Assembly (NCBI RefSeq): GCF_001613125.1
Contig: NZ_BDBT01000002.1
Location: forward strand, 124,001-188,000
DNA: 64,000 nucleotides
Reading direction: 5' to 3'
Source: Nocardia shimofusensis NBRC 100134
GTDB lineage: Bacteria > Actinomycetota > Actinomycetes > Mycobacteriales > Mycobacteriaceae
In this document: piece by piece, positions 54,399 to 63,230 of the stretch
How positions within the stretch are numbered: the first letter of the stretch is position 1
Layout: every line of letters starts with the position of its first letter
Translations under genes and position numbers: made by a program
Notes under the pieces: generated by a model
Databases searched by the model: none
The model's input: the letters and a program-made list of their open reading frames with translations, nothing else
Told to the model about the DNA's origin: nothing

Positions 54399-55016
54399 TT
54401 ACGCCCCGTTCGCACCCGTTCCGATACCCAGTGATCGGAACGCGAACTCCGCCGCGCTCTCCAAGTCGGCGACGGTCGCTCCGTCGCGAGCGCGGGCCGA
54501 CATGCCCTGGATGACCACTCCGAGGAACTCGGCGGCCGCCTCCGGGTCGAAGTGCGGAGGCAGCTCTCCGGTTCGCACCCCCTCGGCAAGTCGTTCGGCG
54601 AGCAATGCCATGTTGCGATTGCGATGGTCGCGGAGTTGGCGCGCCACAGCGTCGTTGGAGTCGGCCACGCAAGCGCCCGCGATGACGAGCAGGCAACCGC
54701 CGGGGTGGTCGGGGTCGGCATAGTGACTGGCCGCCTCGCGCAGAAGACGGCGCGCCAGGCGGGTAGCGGAGGTCTCCTCGGCGAAGGCACGTTCCATCCA
54801 TCCGCCGGGGCCGCGCAGGTAGTGCTCCACCACCGAGTCGAACAGCTGCCGCTTGTCGCCGAAAGCCGCGTAGAGGCTGGGCGTGGCGATGCCGATCGCC
54901 TTGGTCAACCCCGCCACGGAGGTGCCCTCGTAGCCGTATCGCCAGAACTGCTCCATGGCGATATCGAGCGCATGGTCCAGGTCGAACTTGCGTCCCTGTC
55001 CACGGACACCAGCCAC
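54399..55016 (-). CDS. TetR-family repressor, divergent from the cyclitol operon
   Basis: A 205-residue TetR protein: helix-turn-helix EGTSVAGLTKAIGIATPSLYAAFGDKRQLF at residues ~30-58, then an all-helical ligand domain with a Cys-containing segment (GGCLLVIAGACVADSNDAV). It is transcribed away from the cyclase gene at 55.2 kb and the ~200-bp gap holds inverted repeats, the usual arrangement for a repressor of the neighbouring operon. Ligand unknown. Confidence 0.87.
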   Translation of the reverse strand: MAGVRGQGRKFDLDHALDIAMEQFWRYGYEGTSVAGLTKAIGIATPSLYAAFGDKRQLFDSVVEHYLRGPGGWMERAFAEETSATRLARRLLREAASHYADPDHPGGCLLVIAGACVADSNDAVARQLRDHRNRNMALLAERLAEGVRTGELPPHFDPEAAAEFLGVVIQGMSARARDGATVADLESAAEFAFRSLGIGTGANGA

Positions 55017-55033
55017 TGCGTACTCCTTCCCTC

Positions 55034-55073
55034 GATCACCGGAGTGATCTACGCTACATTTTATTCTTGTAGC
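55034..55073. promoter_or_regulatory. Candidate TetR operators between tetR and the cyclitol operon
   Basis: Two inverted repeats lie 18-57 bp upstream of the TetR start: GATCAC-CGGA-GTGATC (55034-55049) and GCTACA-N9-TGTAGC (55053-55073). The spacing and placement fit a repressor that controls both its own gene and the divergent operon. Confidence 0.6.
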
Positions 55074-55223
55074 GATCGATAAACGAATAGCCTAAGGCCA
55101 CGGCCCTACAGCTCAATGCGGAGCCCGACATCTCGGCCGTCGAAACGCCTCAGGGGGCGGTCAATCACACGCACGATCACCGCGGATGCCGCGGCGTGCG
55201 TGGACGATCGGAAGGACTTCGAC

Positions 55224-56456
55224 ATGCGCAGCGGCACTCGATTCAGACTCGGCCTCACGCACGTCACCGCACACGATTCCGAATGGACTGTCGAAGCAGT
55301 CAAGCAGGTCGCCTATCACGTGATCGTGGCCCGCGACCTGTTCGAGCCGGACAACACACAACTCCTCGACGGATGCCCGGACGCGCCCATCCGGCCCGGC
55401 GAACGCCGCCTCGTCGTGATCGACGCAGGCGTGGACCGATTGCACGGCGACAGAATCCGGCAATGGTTCGCCCGCAACGGCATTCGGGTCGACATTCTGT
55501 CGATGCGCGCCGACGAATCGGTCAAGGAATGGGCGTCGGTCGAAACCGTCGTCGACGCGATGAACGCCTTCGGCATCGACCGGCGGCGGGAGCCGGTCGT
55601 GGCCATCGGCGGCGGCGTGCTGCTCGACGTGGTCGGGCTCGCGGCCAGCCTCTACCGTCGCGGGACGCCTTACGTCCGGGTACCCACCACGCTGGTCGGG
55701 CTCGTCGATGCCGGGGTCGGGGTGAAGACGGGGGTCAACTACGGGAAGGGAAAGAACCGCCTCGGCACCTACGCGCCGGCCGTCGCCACCTTCCTGGACC
55801 GTCGTTTTCTCGCCACGGTCCCGGCCCGGCATCTGTCCAACGGCATGGCCGAAGTGCTCAAGATGGCACTGGTGCGCTCCAGCGAACTGTTCGACCTGCT
55901 CGACAGCTACGGCCCGGCGTTGATCGCGGACCGGTTCCAAGGCTCGACACCCGAACTGGACAACGCCGCCAGGCTGGTGATGGCCGAGGCGATCCACCTG
56001 ATGCTGGAGGAACTGCAGCCCAACCTGTGGGAAACCTGTCTGGAGCGCTGCGTCGACTACGGGCACACCTTCTCCCCGACCCTGGAGATGGAGGCACTGC
56101 CCACCCTGCTGCACGGCGAGGCCGTGGGCATCGACATGGCGCTGACCACGGTGATCGGACATCTGCGCGGCGACATCACCCCTGCCGAACGGGACCGGAT
56201 CCTGTCGGTGATGCGTCGGCTGGACCTGCCCATCTGGACCGAGGTGCTCGCCCGTCCGGGACTGCTGGACAGCGCACTCGAAGACACCATCCGGCATCGC
56301 GACGGCAGACAACGACTGCCACTGCCGGTGGGCATCGGCGGACATCGGTTCGTCGATGATGTCACCGCAGACGAGATCGCCAGGGCGCTACGCCATCTCG
56401 CCATGGCGGCAGGTGCCGACACCGGTGTCCCGATCGGAGCGGGAGTCGCGAAATGA
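55224..56456 (+). CDS. Sugar phosphate cyclase, 2-epi-5-epi-valiolone synthase type
   Basis: A 410-residue dehydroquinate-synthase-fold cyclase. Motifs: AIGGGVLLDVVGLAASLYRR (NAD site), VPTTLVGLVDAGVGVKTGVNYGKGKNRLGTY (the GVKTGVN/KNRLGTY signature typical of the valiolone-synthase branch rather than GVNHPLGKN of dehydroquinate synthase), metal ligands E in NGMAEVLKM and H in YGHTFSP and LLHGEAVG. It would cyclise sedoheptulose-7-phosphate to a C7 cyclitol. ATG 55224 is preferred to ATG 55116: GGAAGGA lies upstream and 410 residues is the family length. The stop overlaps the next gene (ATGA). Confidence 0.85.
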   Translation: MRSGTRFRLGLTHVTAHDSEWTVEAVKQVAYHVIVARDLFEPDNTQLLDGCPDAPIRPGERRLVVIDAGVDRLHGDRIRQWFARNGIRVDILSMRADESVKEWASVETVVDAMNAFGIDRRREPVVAIGGGVLLDVVGLAASLYRRGTPYVRVPTTLVGLVDAGVGVKTGVNYGKGKNRLGTYAPAVATFLDRRFLATVPARHLSNGMAEVLKMALVRSSELFDLLDSYGPALIADRFQGSTPELDNAARLVMAEAIHLMLEELQPNLWETCLERCVDYGHTFSPTLEMEALPTLLHGEAVGIDMALTTVIGHLRGDITPAERDRILSVMRRLDLPIWTEVLARPGLLDSALEDTIRHRDGRQRLPLPVGIGGHRFVDDVTADEIARALRHLAMAAGADTGVPIGAGVAK

Positions 56457-57493
56457 GGTGGGAAGAGCTCTATCTCACCGGTATCGGCTCCTACCTTCCC
56501 GAGGCCAGGGAGACCGCCGCGCACGCCATCGCCGCGGGCCGCTTCGACGAGATCGAGCGCCAGAAGACCGGCCAGCGGGCGGCCGCCGTGAGCGCGCCGG
56601 AACTGGGCGAGACCGCTCCGGAGATGGCGGTCGCCGCGGGCGCACGCGCGATCACGGCCAGTGGGGTCACCCCCGCCGACATCGATCTGCTCGTACACGC
56701 GGTGGTGCTGCACAACGGCCTGGAGGCGTGGAACTGCGGTGCCTACATCCAGGATCGCCTCGCCATCGACAACTGCCTGCCCCTCGAGATCCGTACCGCC
56801 TGCGCCGGGGCGATCGTCGGCATCGAGATGATCGGGCGATGGTTCGGCGGCGCCGGACGCGGTCTGGTCACCGCATCGGACGTGTGGGCGCTGCCGCTGT
56901 TCGACCGCTGGTCCTCCGACAGCGGACTGGTCTACGGGGACGGGGCCGGGGCCGCCGTCGTCGGCCCCGACCGCGGTCCGTTCCGAGTGCTGTCGACCTC
57001 GGTGGTCAGCGATCCGGCCCTCGAGCGGATGCACCGCGGCAACGACGTCATGGACATGCCCGCGTATCGCAGTGCGCTGCCGCTGGATCTGCGCACCCGC
57101 GTCGCCGGATTCACCGAGCACCGCTCGATCGACGAGTTCTGGACCCGCAACGCCGCGGCGCTGTCGCGATGCGCGGAAACCGCTCTCGCCGACGCCGGAG
57201 TCCACCACGACGACGTGCGTACCTGGATCGTGCCCAACTTCGGTGATGTCCTGCTGCGCAAACAGTGCTTCGAGCCGCTGAAGATCCGGCCGCAGCAGAC
57301 GCTCGTCGAACTCGGCCACGACATCGGGCACACCGGCGCGGCGGACCCGTTGCTCGGCCTCGACCTGCTCGCCGCCACGGACGATCTACGCCCCTCGGAT
57401 CTGATCGTGCTCACCGGGATCGGCGTCGGATTCACCTGGGGCTGCGCTGTCGTCGAGGCCACCGACCTGGTCACCGCTCTCGCGACGGGCTGA
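56453..57493 (+). CDS. FabH-like acyltransferase (CerJ/ChlB3 type)
   Basis: A 346-residue ketosynthase-III fold. The nucleophile C117 is kept (IRTACAGAIVGIE), but the FabH His (PHQA) is replaced by Asn (N262, VPNFGDV) and the FabH Asn (GNTSA) by His in GHTGAAD (H293, with D297). This changed set is seen in FabH-like proteins that transfer an acyl group to oxygen rather than form C-C bonds (CerJ, ChlB3). It starts within the cyclase stop codon. In a cyclitol cluster it probably acylates the cyclitol hydroxyl. Confidence 0.78.
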   Translation: MRWEELYLTGIGSYLPEARETAAHAIAAGRFDEIERQKTGQRAAAVSAPELGETAPEMAVAAGARAITASGVTPADIDLLVHAVVLHNGLEAWNCGAYIQDRLAIDNCLPLEIRTACAGAIVGIEMIGRWFGGAGRGLVTASDVWALPLFDRWSSDSGLVYGDGAGAAVVGPDRGPFRVLSTSVVSDPALERMHRGNDVMDMPAYRSALPLDLRTRVAGFTEHRSIDEFWTRNAAALSRCAETALADAGVHHDDVRTWIVPNFGDVLLRKQCFEPLKIRPQQTLVELGHDIGHTGAADPLLGLDLLAATDDLRPSDLIVLTGIGVGFTWGCAVVEATDLVTALATG

Positions 57494-57537
57494 ACGCCCT
57501 CGGCCGACCGATATCCCTACTCACCGGAAGGGCAGGC

Positions 57538-58764
57538 ATGTCCACCCCATCTCGCGGTCAGACCGCGCACGCCGCACCGACCGTTCCCGTCGATCGCGCC
57601 ATCATCTGCATGCTGCTGGCGGTGTTCGGCGTCGGCACCGTCGAATATCTCGTCGCCGGGGTGCTCCCCGAGATCTCGGGCGACGTCGGCGTCAGCGAAG
57701 GCACAGCGGGACTGCTGGTGACCGTGTACGCGGTCACCGTGATGATCGGCGGTCCGCTGATGACCGTGGCGACGTCCTCGATACGCCGCACGCCCCTGAT
57801 CGTGGGGTCGATGGCGTTGTTCATCGCGGGCAATGTCCTCACCGCGTTCGCCCCGAATTTCGCCGTGCTCGTCATCGCGCGCGTGATCACGGCGCTGCCT
57901 CACGCCACGTTCTTCGCTGTGTGCCTGGTGCTGGCCACTTCGCTCGTGGAACCGGAGTACCAGGGACGTGTCATCGCGCGGATCACGCTCGGACTGAATC
58001 TGGCCACTGTGCTCGGCGTTCCGCTCGGCACGTTGATCGGCCAGCAGATCGGCTGGCGTGCCTCGTTCCTGATCATCGCCGTCTTCCAAGCCGTGGTCAC
58101 CGTCGCGCTGCTGGCCTCCACGCGCCACGCACCCGAGCACCGCGCGGGCAACATCACCTCCGAGATCACCGTGTTCTCCCGGGGACCGGTGCTGTGGGCG
58201 ATCGGGCTGACCGCGTTGAGCCAGGCCGCGCTGTTCGTGGTTTTCACCTATATCGCCCCCTATCTGACCGAGGTCGCGGGTGTGGCCACCGAGCACATCA
58301 CCGTGGTGCTGTTCCTGTTCGGGCTCGGTTCCGTCCTCGGCAACCAGCTCGGCGGATACTTCGCGGACCGTTCGCTCGACCGCACCCTGTACGTCGCACT
58401 GAGCGCCTTGACGGTGGCTTTGGCAGTGCTGTTCTTCGCAGGCGAGTTCCGCTGGTTCGCCATCGGGTGGATGTTCGTGCTCGGGGCGGCCGGCTTCTCG
58501 ATCATTCCCCCGCTGGCGTCGAAGTTGATCGGCGCCGCCGCCGAAGCTCCCCACCTGGCCGCGACGGTGAACATCGCGGGATTCCAGCTGGCCAACGCGG
58601 CAGGCGCCTGGATCGGCTCGGTCACCCTCGGCGCAGGCGGCGGGCTGGGTGTTCTCCCGTTGGTCGGCACGGCGCTCGCGGCGGCGGCCGTGCTGCTGCT
58701 GGCGCTCGCCCGTCGCGCCGCCCAACCCGCCCCCGGTCCGACGTCGGCAGTCGAGGTCGGCTGA
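57538..58764 (+). CDS. DHA1-type MFS efflux protein
   Basis: A 408-residue transporter with 12 membrane helices: start AIICMLLAVFGVGTVEYLVAGVLPEI, motif A-like in the loop after TM2 (SSIRRTPLIV), and LGLNLATVLGVPLGTLIGQQIGWRASF (motif C region). This resembles the chloramphenicol/arabinose exporter group (Cmx-like). ATG 57538 follows GGAAGGGCAGGC. It is placed inside the cyclitol operon, so export of the product or self-resistance is likely. Its TGA is one base from the next ATG. Confidence 0.9.
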   Translation: MSTPSRGQTAHAAPTVPVDRAIICMLLAVFGVGTVEYLVAGVLPEISGDVGVSEGTAGLLVTVYAVTVMIGGPLMTVATSSIRRTPLIVGSMALFIAGNVLTAFAPNFAVLVIARVITALPHATFFAVCLVLATSLVEPEYQGRVIARITLGLNLATVLGVPLGTLIGQQIGWRASFLIIAVFQAVVTVALLASTRHAPEHRAGNITSEITVFSRGPVLWAIGLTALSQAALFVVFTYIAPYLTEVAGVATEHITVVLFLFGLGSVLGNQLGGYFADRSLDRTLYVALSALTVALAVLFFAGEFRWFAIGWMFVLGAAGFSIIPPLASKLIGAAAEAPHLAATVNIAGFQLANAAGAWIGSVTLGAGGGLGVLPLVGTALAAAAVLLLALARRAAQPAPGPTSAVEVG

Positions 58765-58765
58765 C

Positions 58766-59761
58766 ATGCGCGCAGCGGTCATCGCCGCTCCCGGCTCGGT
58801 GAAGATCATCGACGTCCCGGAGCCCGAGGTCACCGGCGATTCGGTGCTCGTCCGCGTCGCCTACGTCGGATTGTGTGGAACGGATCTCGAATTGCTGCAC
58901 GGCACCTCGCCGTATCTGCTCGACGGGCGGGCGCGCTATCCGCACTCGTTCGGTCACGAGTGGGTCGGCCTCGTCGAGACGGTGGGATCGGAAGTCGACG
59001 ACATCGCTGTGGGCGAAGTCGTCACCGGCAGCACGATGCTGTACTGCCAGCATTGCGAGCAGTGCCGCGCGGGCAGGCGCAACCTGTGCGGGCGGCTGCG
59101 CGAGGTCGGGTTGTACGGACATCCCGGCGCCGCGGCCGAACTGCTCGCCGTGCCGCGGCGCGCGGTGGCATCGTTCGGACGCTGCACTCCTACCCCGGCG
59201 CACGTCCTCGTCGAGCCGATGGTCACCGTCCTCGAAGCGTTCGACGCGGCGCCCGTCCGGCCCGGTGACCGGGTCCTCGTGGTCGGCGCGGGGACGATCG
59301 GCAGCCTGGCGGTGGCGGTGCTCGCAGGCAGCAACGCGACCGTAGACATCGTCGATCCGAAGCCGCTCACCCACCTCGATCCGGGCTGTTACCGGCAGCG
59401 GCACAGCGCCTTTCCGTCGGTGACCGGGACATACGACCTCGTCGTGGAGGCATCCGGCGCGCCGGGGGCGCTCGGCGGGGCGGTCACCGCACTGCGGCCC
59501 GGCGGCACCTGTCTGCTCGTGGGGGTCGCGACCGCGCCGGAGACCATCGATCCGGCCACCATCGCGCTGTCGGGAATCCGCATCACCGGCGTCCGCCACG
59601 GCGTCGATCACTACGGGCGCGCGGTCGCGATGTTCGGCGCGCCGACGGCGACGTTCGAGGCGCTGATCGAGGGGGTCGTGCCGCTCGACAGCGCCGACGC
59701 GGCCTTCGCGATCCTCGAACACACGCGGACCCGGCCCAAGGTGGTGATCTCACTTGCGTGA
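58766..59761 (+). CDS. Zinc-dependent medium-chain dehydrogenase
   Basis: A 331-residue MDR: catalytic zinc ligands C37 (GLCGTDLE) and H64-E65 (FGHEWVG), structural zinc cysteines C94, C97, C100, C108 (CQHCEQCRAGRRNLC) and a Rossmann VLVVGAGTIGSLAVAV. Threonine/sorbitol-dehydrogenase-like enzymes in C7-cyclitol clusters oxidise a ring or side-chain hydroxyl, which is the likely role here. Its stop overlaps the following SDR gene. Confidence 0.88.
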   Translation: MRAAVIAAPGSVKIIDVPEPEVTGDSVLVRVAYVGLCGTDLELLHGTSPYLLDGRARYPHSFGHEWVGLVETVGSEVDDIAVGEVVTGSTMLYCQHCEQCRAGRRNLCGRLREVGLYGHPGAAAELLAVPRRAVASFGRCTPTPAHVLVEPMVTVLEAFDAAPVRPGDRVLVVGAGTIGSLAVAVLAGSNATVDIVDPKPLTHLDPGCYRQRHSAFPSVTGTYDLVVEASGAPGALGGAVTALRPGGTCLLVGVATAPETIDPATIALSGIRITGVRHGVDHYGRAVAMFGAPTATFEALIEGVVPLDSADAAFAILEHTRTRPKVVISLA

Positions 59762-60596
59762 ATCCGCCGAGCAGACCGGACCCGCCGCCGTGCTCGTCAC
59801 CGGCGCGAGCAGTGGCATCGGCCGGGCGACGGCCACGGAGATGGCGCGACGAGGGTGGCACGTCCTGGTCGGATTCCGTTCCGGACGCGACCGCGCCGAA
59901 GCGGTCGCGTGCTCGCTCGAGCGCGAGTTCGGGGTGCGCGCCCGGCCGGTGGCGATCGCACTGGACGAACCGGCCGCGGCCGTCGCGTCGCTGGACGCCG
60001 CTCTCGCGCTCGCCGACGCGTCCACGGGGCCGGTGCGGTGCCTGATCAACAATGCCGGGATCAACGACCGCACTCCCGCTCACCAGATCGAGTTCGACCG
60101 TGCGGCGCAAGTTTTCGCGGTCGACGCGTTGTCGCCGATCGCGCTCGCCTCCGCTTTCGCCCGTCGCCTCGTCGAACAGCGCCTGCCGGGAACCATCGTC
60201 AACATCACCTCGGTGCACGAGACGATCCCGATCACCGGCGGCGTCCTGTACTGCTCGGCCAAGGCCGCGCTGGGCATGGCGACCAAAGTGATGGCCCTCG
60301 AATTCGCGGCCTACGGAATCCGGGTCAACGCTGTCGCTCCCGGGGAGACCGCGACTCCGATGAACGGCATGCCCGAGGGCGCCGACGTCCACGCCGCGCA
60401 TCGCCCGGCCATTCCCCTGGGACGGCCGGGGCATCCCGGCGAGATCGCCGCTGTCGCCGCCTTTCTCGCCGGTCCCGACTCCAGTTACCTCACCGGAGCC
60501 TCGCTGACGGTGGACGGCGGCCTGGTCCTCACCGCCGCCGAAGAAAACGCCCGAGCCGCAACTCGTTCGCACACCAGGAAGGAGCCGCGTCCATGA
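59754..60596 (+). CDS. Short-chain dehydrogenase/reductase
   Basis: A 280-residue SDR: VLVTGASSGIGRATATEMA cofactor site, NNAG (INNAGIND), catalytic Ser (NITSVHE) and YCSAK (Y-x3-K). The end GASLTVDGGLVL is typical. The start is TTG 59754 (reads LRESAEQ, translated Met), overlapping the MDR stop; no ATG/GTG fits the frame as well. It is one of three oxidoreductases in the operon. The substrate is probably a cyclitol keto or hydroxy group. Confidence 0.88.
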   Translation: MRESAEQTGPAAVLVTGASSGIGRATATEMARRGWHVLVGFRSGRDRAEAVACSLEREFGVRARPVAIALDEPAAAVASLDAALALADASTGPVRCLINNAGINDRTPAHQIEFDRAAQVFAVDALSPIALASAFARRLVEQRLPGTIVNITSVHETIPITGGVLYCSAKAALGMATKVMALEFAAYGIRVNAVAPGETATPMNGMPEGADVHAAHRPAIPLGRPGHPGEIAAVAAFLAGPDSSYLTGASLTVDGGLVLTAAEENARAATRSHTRKEPRP

Positions 60597-61489
60597 AGGC
60601 CGCGATACTGCCCACAATCGGTGCCCCCGACCTCCTGCTCCTCGGTGAGGTCCCGGATCTGCCGGTCGGACCGACCGACATCGCGGTGTCCGTCGCCGCG
60701 GCCGCCGTCAACCCCGTCGACCTCAAGACCAGGTCGGGATTCCTGAAGCTCGATCTACAGTTCCCCGCCGTTCTGGGGTGGGACGTCGCCGGGGTGGTCA
60801 CCGCCGTCGGCGAGCAGGTGCGCCGGTTCGCGCCGGGCGACCGCGTCATCGGCATGATCGCCCAGCCCGCGCACCGGTACGGCACCTACGCCGAGCGGGT
60901 GGTCGCCGATCAGGAACTGTTCGCCCCCGCGCCGTCGACGGTGCCGTTGACCGAGGCCGCCGCGATCCCGCTCGCGGCGCTGACTGCCCGGCAGACCCTC
61001 GGGACGCTGTCGTTGGCGCCGGACGCGCGTGTCCTGGTCACCGGCGGTGCGGGTGCGGTCGGCCGGATCGCCGTGCAACTACTGCGGCACAGGGGGCACA
61101 GCGTCGGCGCGGTAGCCCGCGCCGGCGACGCGGACGACCTGTGCGATCTCGGCGTCGTCTGGACCGGCGCCGTGGACCGGGTCGAGGAGCGCGGCTGGGA
61201 CGCCGTCGTCGACACGGCGGGCCTCGCCTCCTCGATCGCGGCTGTTCGCGACGACGGTGCGTTCGTCTCGATCGACGACAACGAACAACCCCGTCCGCAA
61301 CGGGGCATCACCCCGCACAAGAGCTATGTCGACGAGAACGGCTCCGCCCTGGCCGAACTCGTCGCGATGATCGACGCCGGGCAGTTGCGGGTGCCGGTCG
61401 CCCGCTCCTATGCCCTCGCCGATGTCGCCCGGGCGCACACCGATGTCGCCGGGGGCGGCATCCGCGGAAAGGTGCTGGTGATCCCGTGA
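60593..61489 (+). CDS. Quinone-oxidoreductase-like MDR (zinc-free)
   Basis: A 298-residue medium-chain reductase without the zinc cysteine cluster: MKAAILPTIGAPDLL, AAAVNPVDLKTRSG, VLGWDVAGVVTAVG, and Rossmann VLVTGGAGAVGRIAVQLL. This is the NADPH:quinone-reductase/enoyl-reductase type, so it may reduce an enone in the ring. ATG overlaps the SDR stop (ATGA) and the stop overlaps the VOC gene (GTGA). Confidence 0.87.
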   Translation: MKAAILPTIGAPDLLLLGEVPDLPVGPTDIAVSVAAAAVNPVDLKTRSGFLKLDLQFPAVLGWDVAGVVTAVGEQVRRFAPGDRVIGMIAQPAHRYGTYAERVVADQELFAPAPSTVPLTEAAAIPLAALTARQTLGTLSLAPDARVLVTGGAGAVGRIAVQLLRHRGHSVGAVARAGDADDLCDLGVVWTGAVDRVEERGWDAVVDTAGLASSIAAVRDDGAFVSIDDNEQPRPQRGITPHKSYVDENGSALAELVAMIDAGQLRVPVARSYALADVARAHTDVAGGGIRGKVLVIP

Positions 61490-62352
61490 CCGCGTCCTCC
61501 ACATCCGGCGGCGACGTGATGCCGCCCCTCGATGCCCACCGCGTCGGAATCCGTGTCCCGGACCGGGCACTCGCCGCCGATCACCTGGCGGCGGTGGTCG
61601 GGGCAGGCGCGGTGCGACCCGACATCCGCAGCTGTGCGTCCGCGGATACCGCCACGCTTGTCCACGCCGACCCGATTGTCGGCATCGAACTGCTCGACGC
61701 CGACGGCACCGGCGAGACGGACGCGCCGCGGATGGTGGATATCGGCGCCCATCACCTGTGCTGGCGGGTCACCGATATCGAGGCCGCCGCCACCTACATC
61801 GCGGACTTGCCCGGCACGACCGTGCTCGGCGACATCATCGAGATCCCCGACGGGCCGATCGCGGGCAACCGGTGGGTCTACTACCGCACCTCCTGGGGCA
61901 CGCTGTTCGAACTGCAGCAGTGGCCCGACACTCCGCCCTACACCCGGCTGACCGACGTGCGACTCGATCACACCCGGCACCGGGTCGACAGTGCGGCGCT
62001 GCCCGGATACGCCGGTGTGGACCACACCGGCTACAGCGTGCGCGACCTCGACTCCACGCTGCGATATCTCGTCGACCGGCACGGCGCCCGCATCGCCCTG
62101 CAGACCGACATCAGCGCGGGCCGCGACTTCATGCGGGCTCAGTTCGGCATCGACGTCGAGGGCAGCTCCCGGATGGCGATGCTCGTGGTGGCGGGACTGA
62201 ACATCGAGCTCTTCGAGCACCACGTGGGCCCGACCCCGCCACCGCGCCGCCGCACCCAGTTCGGCGGCCACCACCTGGCTCTGCGCGGCCGGACCGACGC
62301 CGATATCGCCCACCTGATCGTCGACGCCGCCACCGAAAGCCGGCGCCCGTGA
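61486..62352 (+). CDS. VOC-superfamily protein, probable C7-cyclitol epimerase (ValD/CetB-like)
   Basis: A 288-residue protein with two vicinal-oxygen-chelate modules: DAHRVGIRVPDRALAADHL...HHLCWRVTDIEAAATYI...LFELQQWP in the first half and GVDHTGYSVRDLDSTLRYLVDRHG...NIELFEHHVG in the second. His and Glu at these positions normally hold a metal. In C7-cyclitol pathways a VOC protein (ValD, CetB) epimerises 2-epi-5-epi-valiolone. Context with the cyclase supports that role, though dioxygenases of this fold also exist. GTG 61486 overlaps the previous stop. Confidence 0.75.
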   Translation: MTASSTSGGDVMPPLDAHRVGIRVPDRALAADHLAAVVGAGAVRPDIRSCASADTATLVHADPIVGIELLDADGTGETDAPRMVDIGAHHLCWRVTDIEAAATYIADLPGTTVLGDIIEIPDGPIAGNRWVYYRTSWGTLFELQQWPDTPPYTRLTDVRLDHTRHRVDSAALPGYAGVDHTGYSVRDLDSTLRYLVDRHGARIALQTDISAGRDFMRAQFGIDVEGSSRMAMLVVAGLNIELFEHHVGPTPPPRRRTQFGGHHLALRGRTDADIAHLIVDAATESRRP

Positions 62353-63230
62353 AACTCGCCGTGAATCTGCCCAACTTCGGCCCCCAGATCGATCACGACG
62401 GGATCGAGCGGTGGGCTCGCACCGCCGAAGAGTCGGGCTTCGATGCCGTCCTGTTGTCCGACCACCTCGCTCTCACCGATGACGCGAACCGTCGCTCGCC
62501 CGCACCGTTCTACGAGTGCCTGTCGACGCTCGCCTGGCTGGCCGGCCGCACCACCTCCGTCCGCCTCGGCGCCGGCGTGCTGATCGGCTCGCATCGTCAT
62601 CCTGTGCACCTCGCCCGTGCCACCGCCACGATCGATCAGCTCAGCGGGGGCCGTCTGGTGGTCGGCGTCGGCGTGGGCTGGGCCGCCGAGGCGTTCGACG
62701 TCCTCGGCGTTCCGTTCGGCACACGAGGAGCCCGCACCGACGCCGTCCTCGCCACACTGCGTCAGGCATGGACCGCGGACGTGATCACCCTGCGCGGCGA
62801 CCACGCCGAGCATCGCGTGCACACCCGCCCACGTCCGCTGCAACGGCCGCACCCGCCTCTGTGGATCGGCGGCAACGGCGCGCCGGCGCTGCGCCGCACC
62901 AACCGTTTCGGCACGGCATGGCACCCGCTGCATCCCTCCCGCGAGCGGTGCAGGGCGGGCGTCGCACAGCTGAACGAGGGAAAACTCTTCGTGCCACGGG
63001 TCTTCTTCCTGCCGACACCGGCCCGTGTCACCGCGCCGGGACGTCCGCTCGGCTACGGCAGTCTCGATCAGATCGCCGACGACCTGACGTTCCTGACCGG
63101 CCTCGGGGCCGACACCGTCGTTCTCGACACCGACCCGGGCAACCAGGCGTTGCGCAGGCCGCTGGATGACGACTTGGCCCTGATCCGTCTGGCGGGGGCC
63201 ACCTTCGCCTCGTCCCCGTCGGCGCTGTGA
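62349..63230 (+). CDS. LLM-class (F420-type) oxidoreductase
   Basis: A 293-residue luciferase-like TIM barrel: VKLAVNLPNFGPQIDHDGIERWARTAEESGFDAVLLSDHLAL, SVRLGAGVLIGSHRHPVHLARATATIDQLSGGRLVVGVGVGW and RPLQRPHPPLWIGGNG. These features match F420-dependent enzymes common in actinomycetes. It may reduce or dehydrogenate a cyclitol intermediate. GTG 62349 and the stop are both in 4-base overlaps with the neighbours. Confidence 0.87.
   Translation: MKLAVNLPNFGPQIDHDGIERWARTAEESGFDAVLLSDHLALTDDANRRSPAPFYECLSTLAWLAGRTTSVRLGAGVLIGSHRHPVHLARATATIDQLSGGRLVVGVGVGWAAEAFDVLGVPFGTRGARTDAVLATLRQAWTADVITLRGDHAEHRVHTRPRPLQRPHPPLWIGGNGAPALRRTNRFGTAWHPLHPSRERCRAGVAQLNEGKLFVPRVFFLPTPARVTAPGRPLGYGSLDQIADDLTFLTGLGADTVVLDTDPGNQALRRPLDDDLALIRLAGATFASSPSAL

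Noticed and set aside
53427..54434. Plus-strand open frame opposite the PRK/uridine-kinase-like gene
   Set aside because: Shadow frame; the minus strand has Walker A and kinase motifs.
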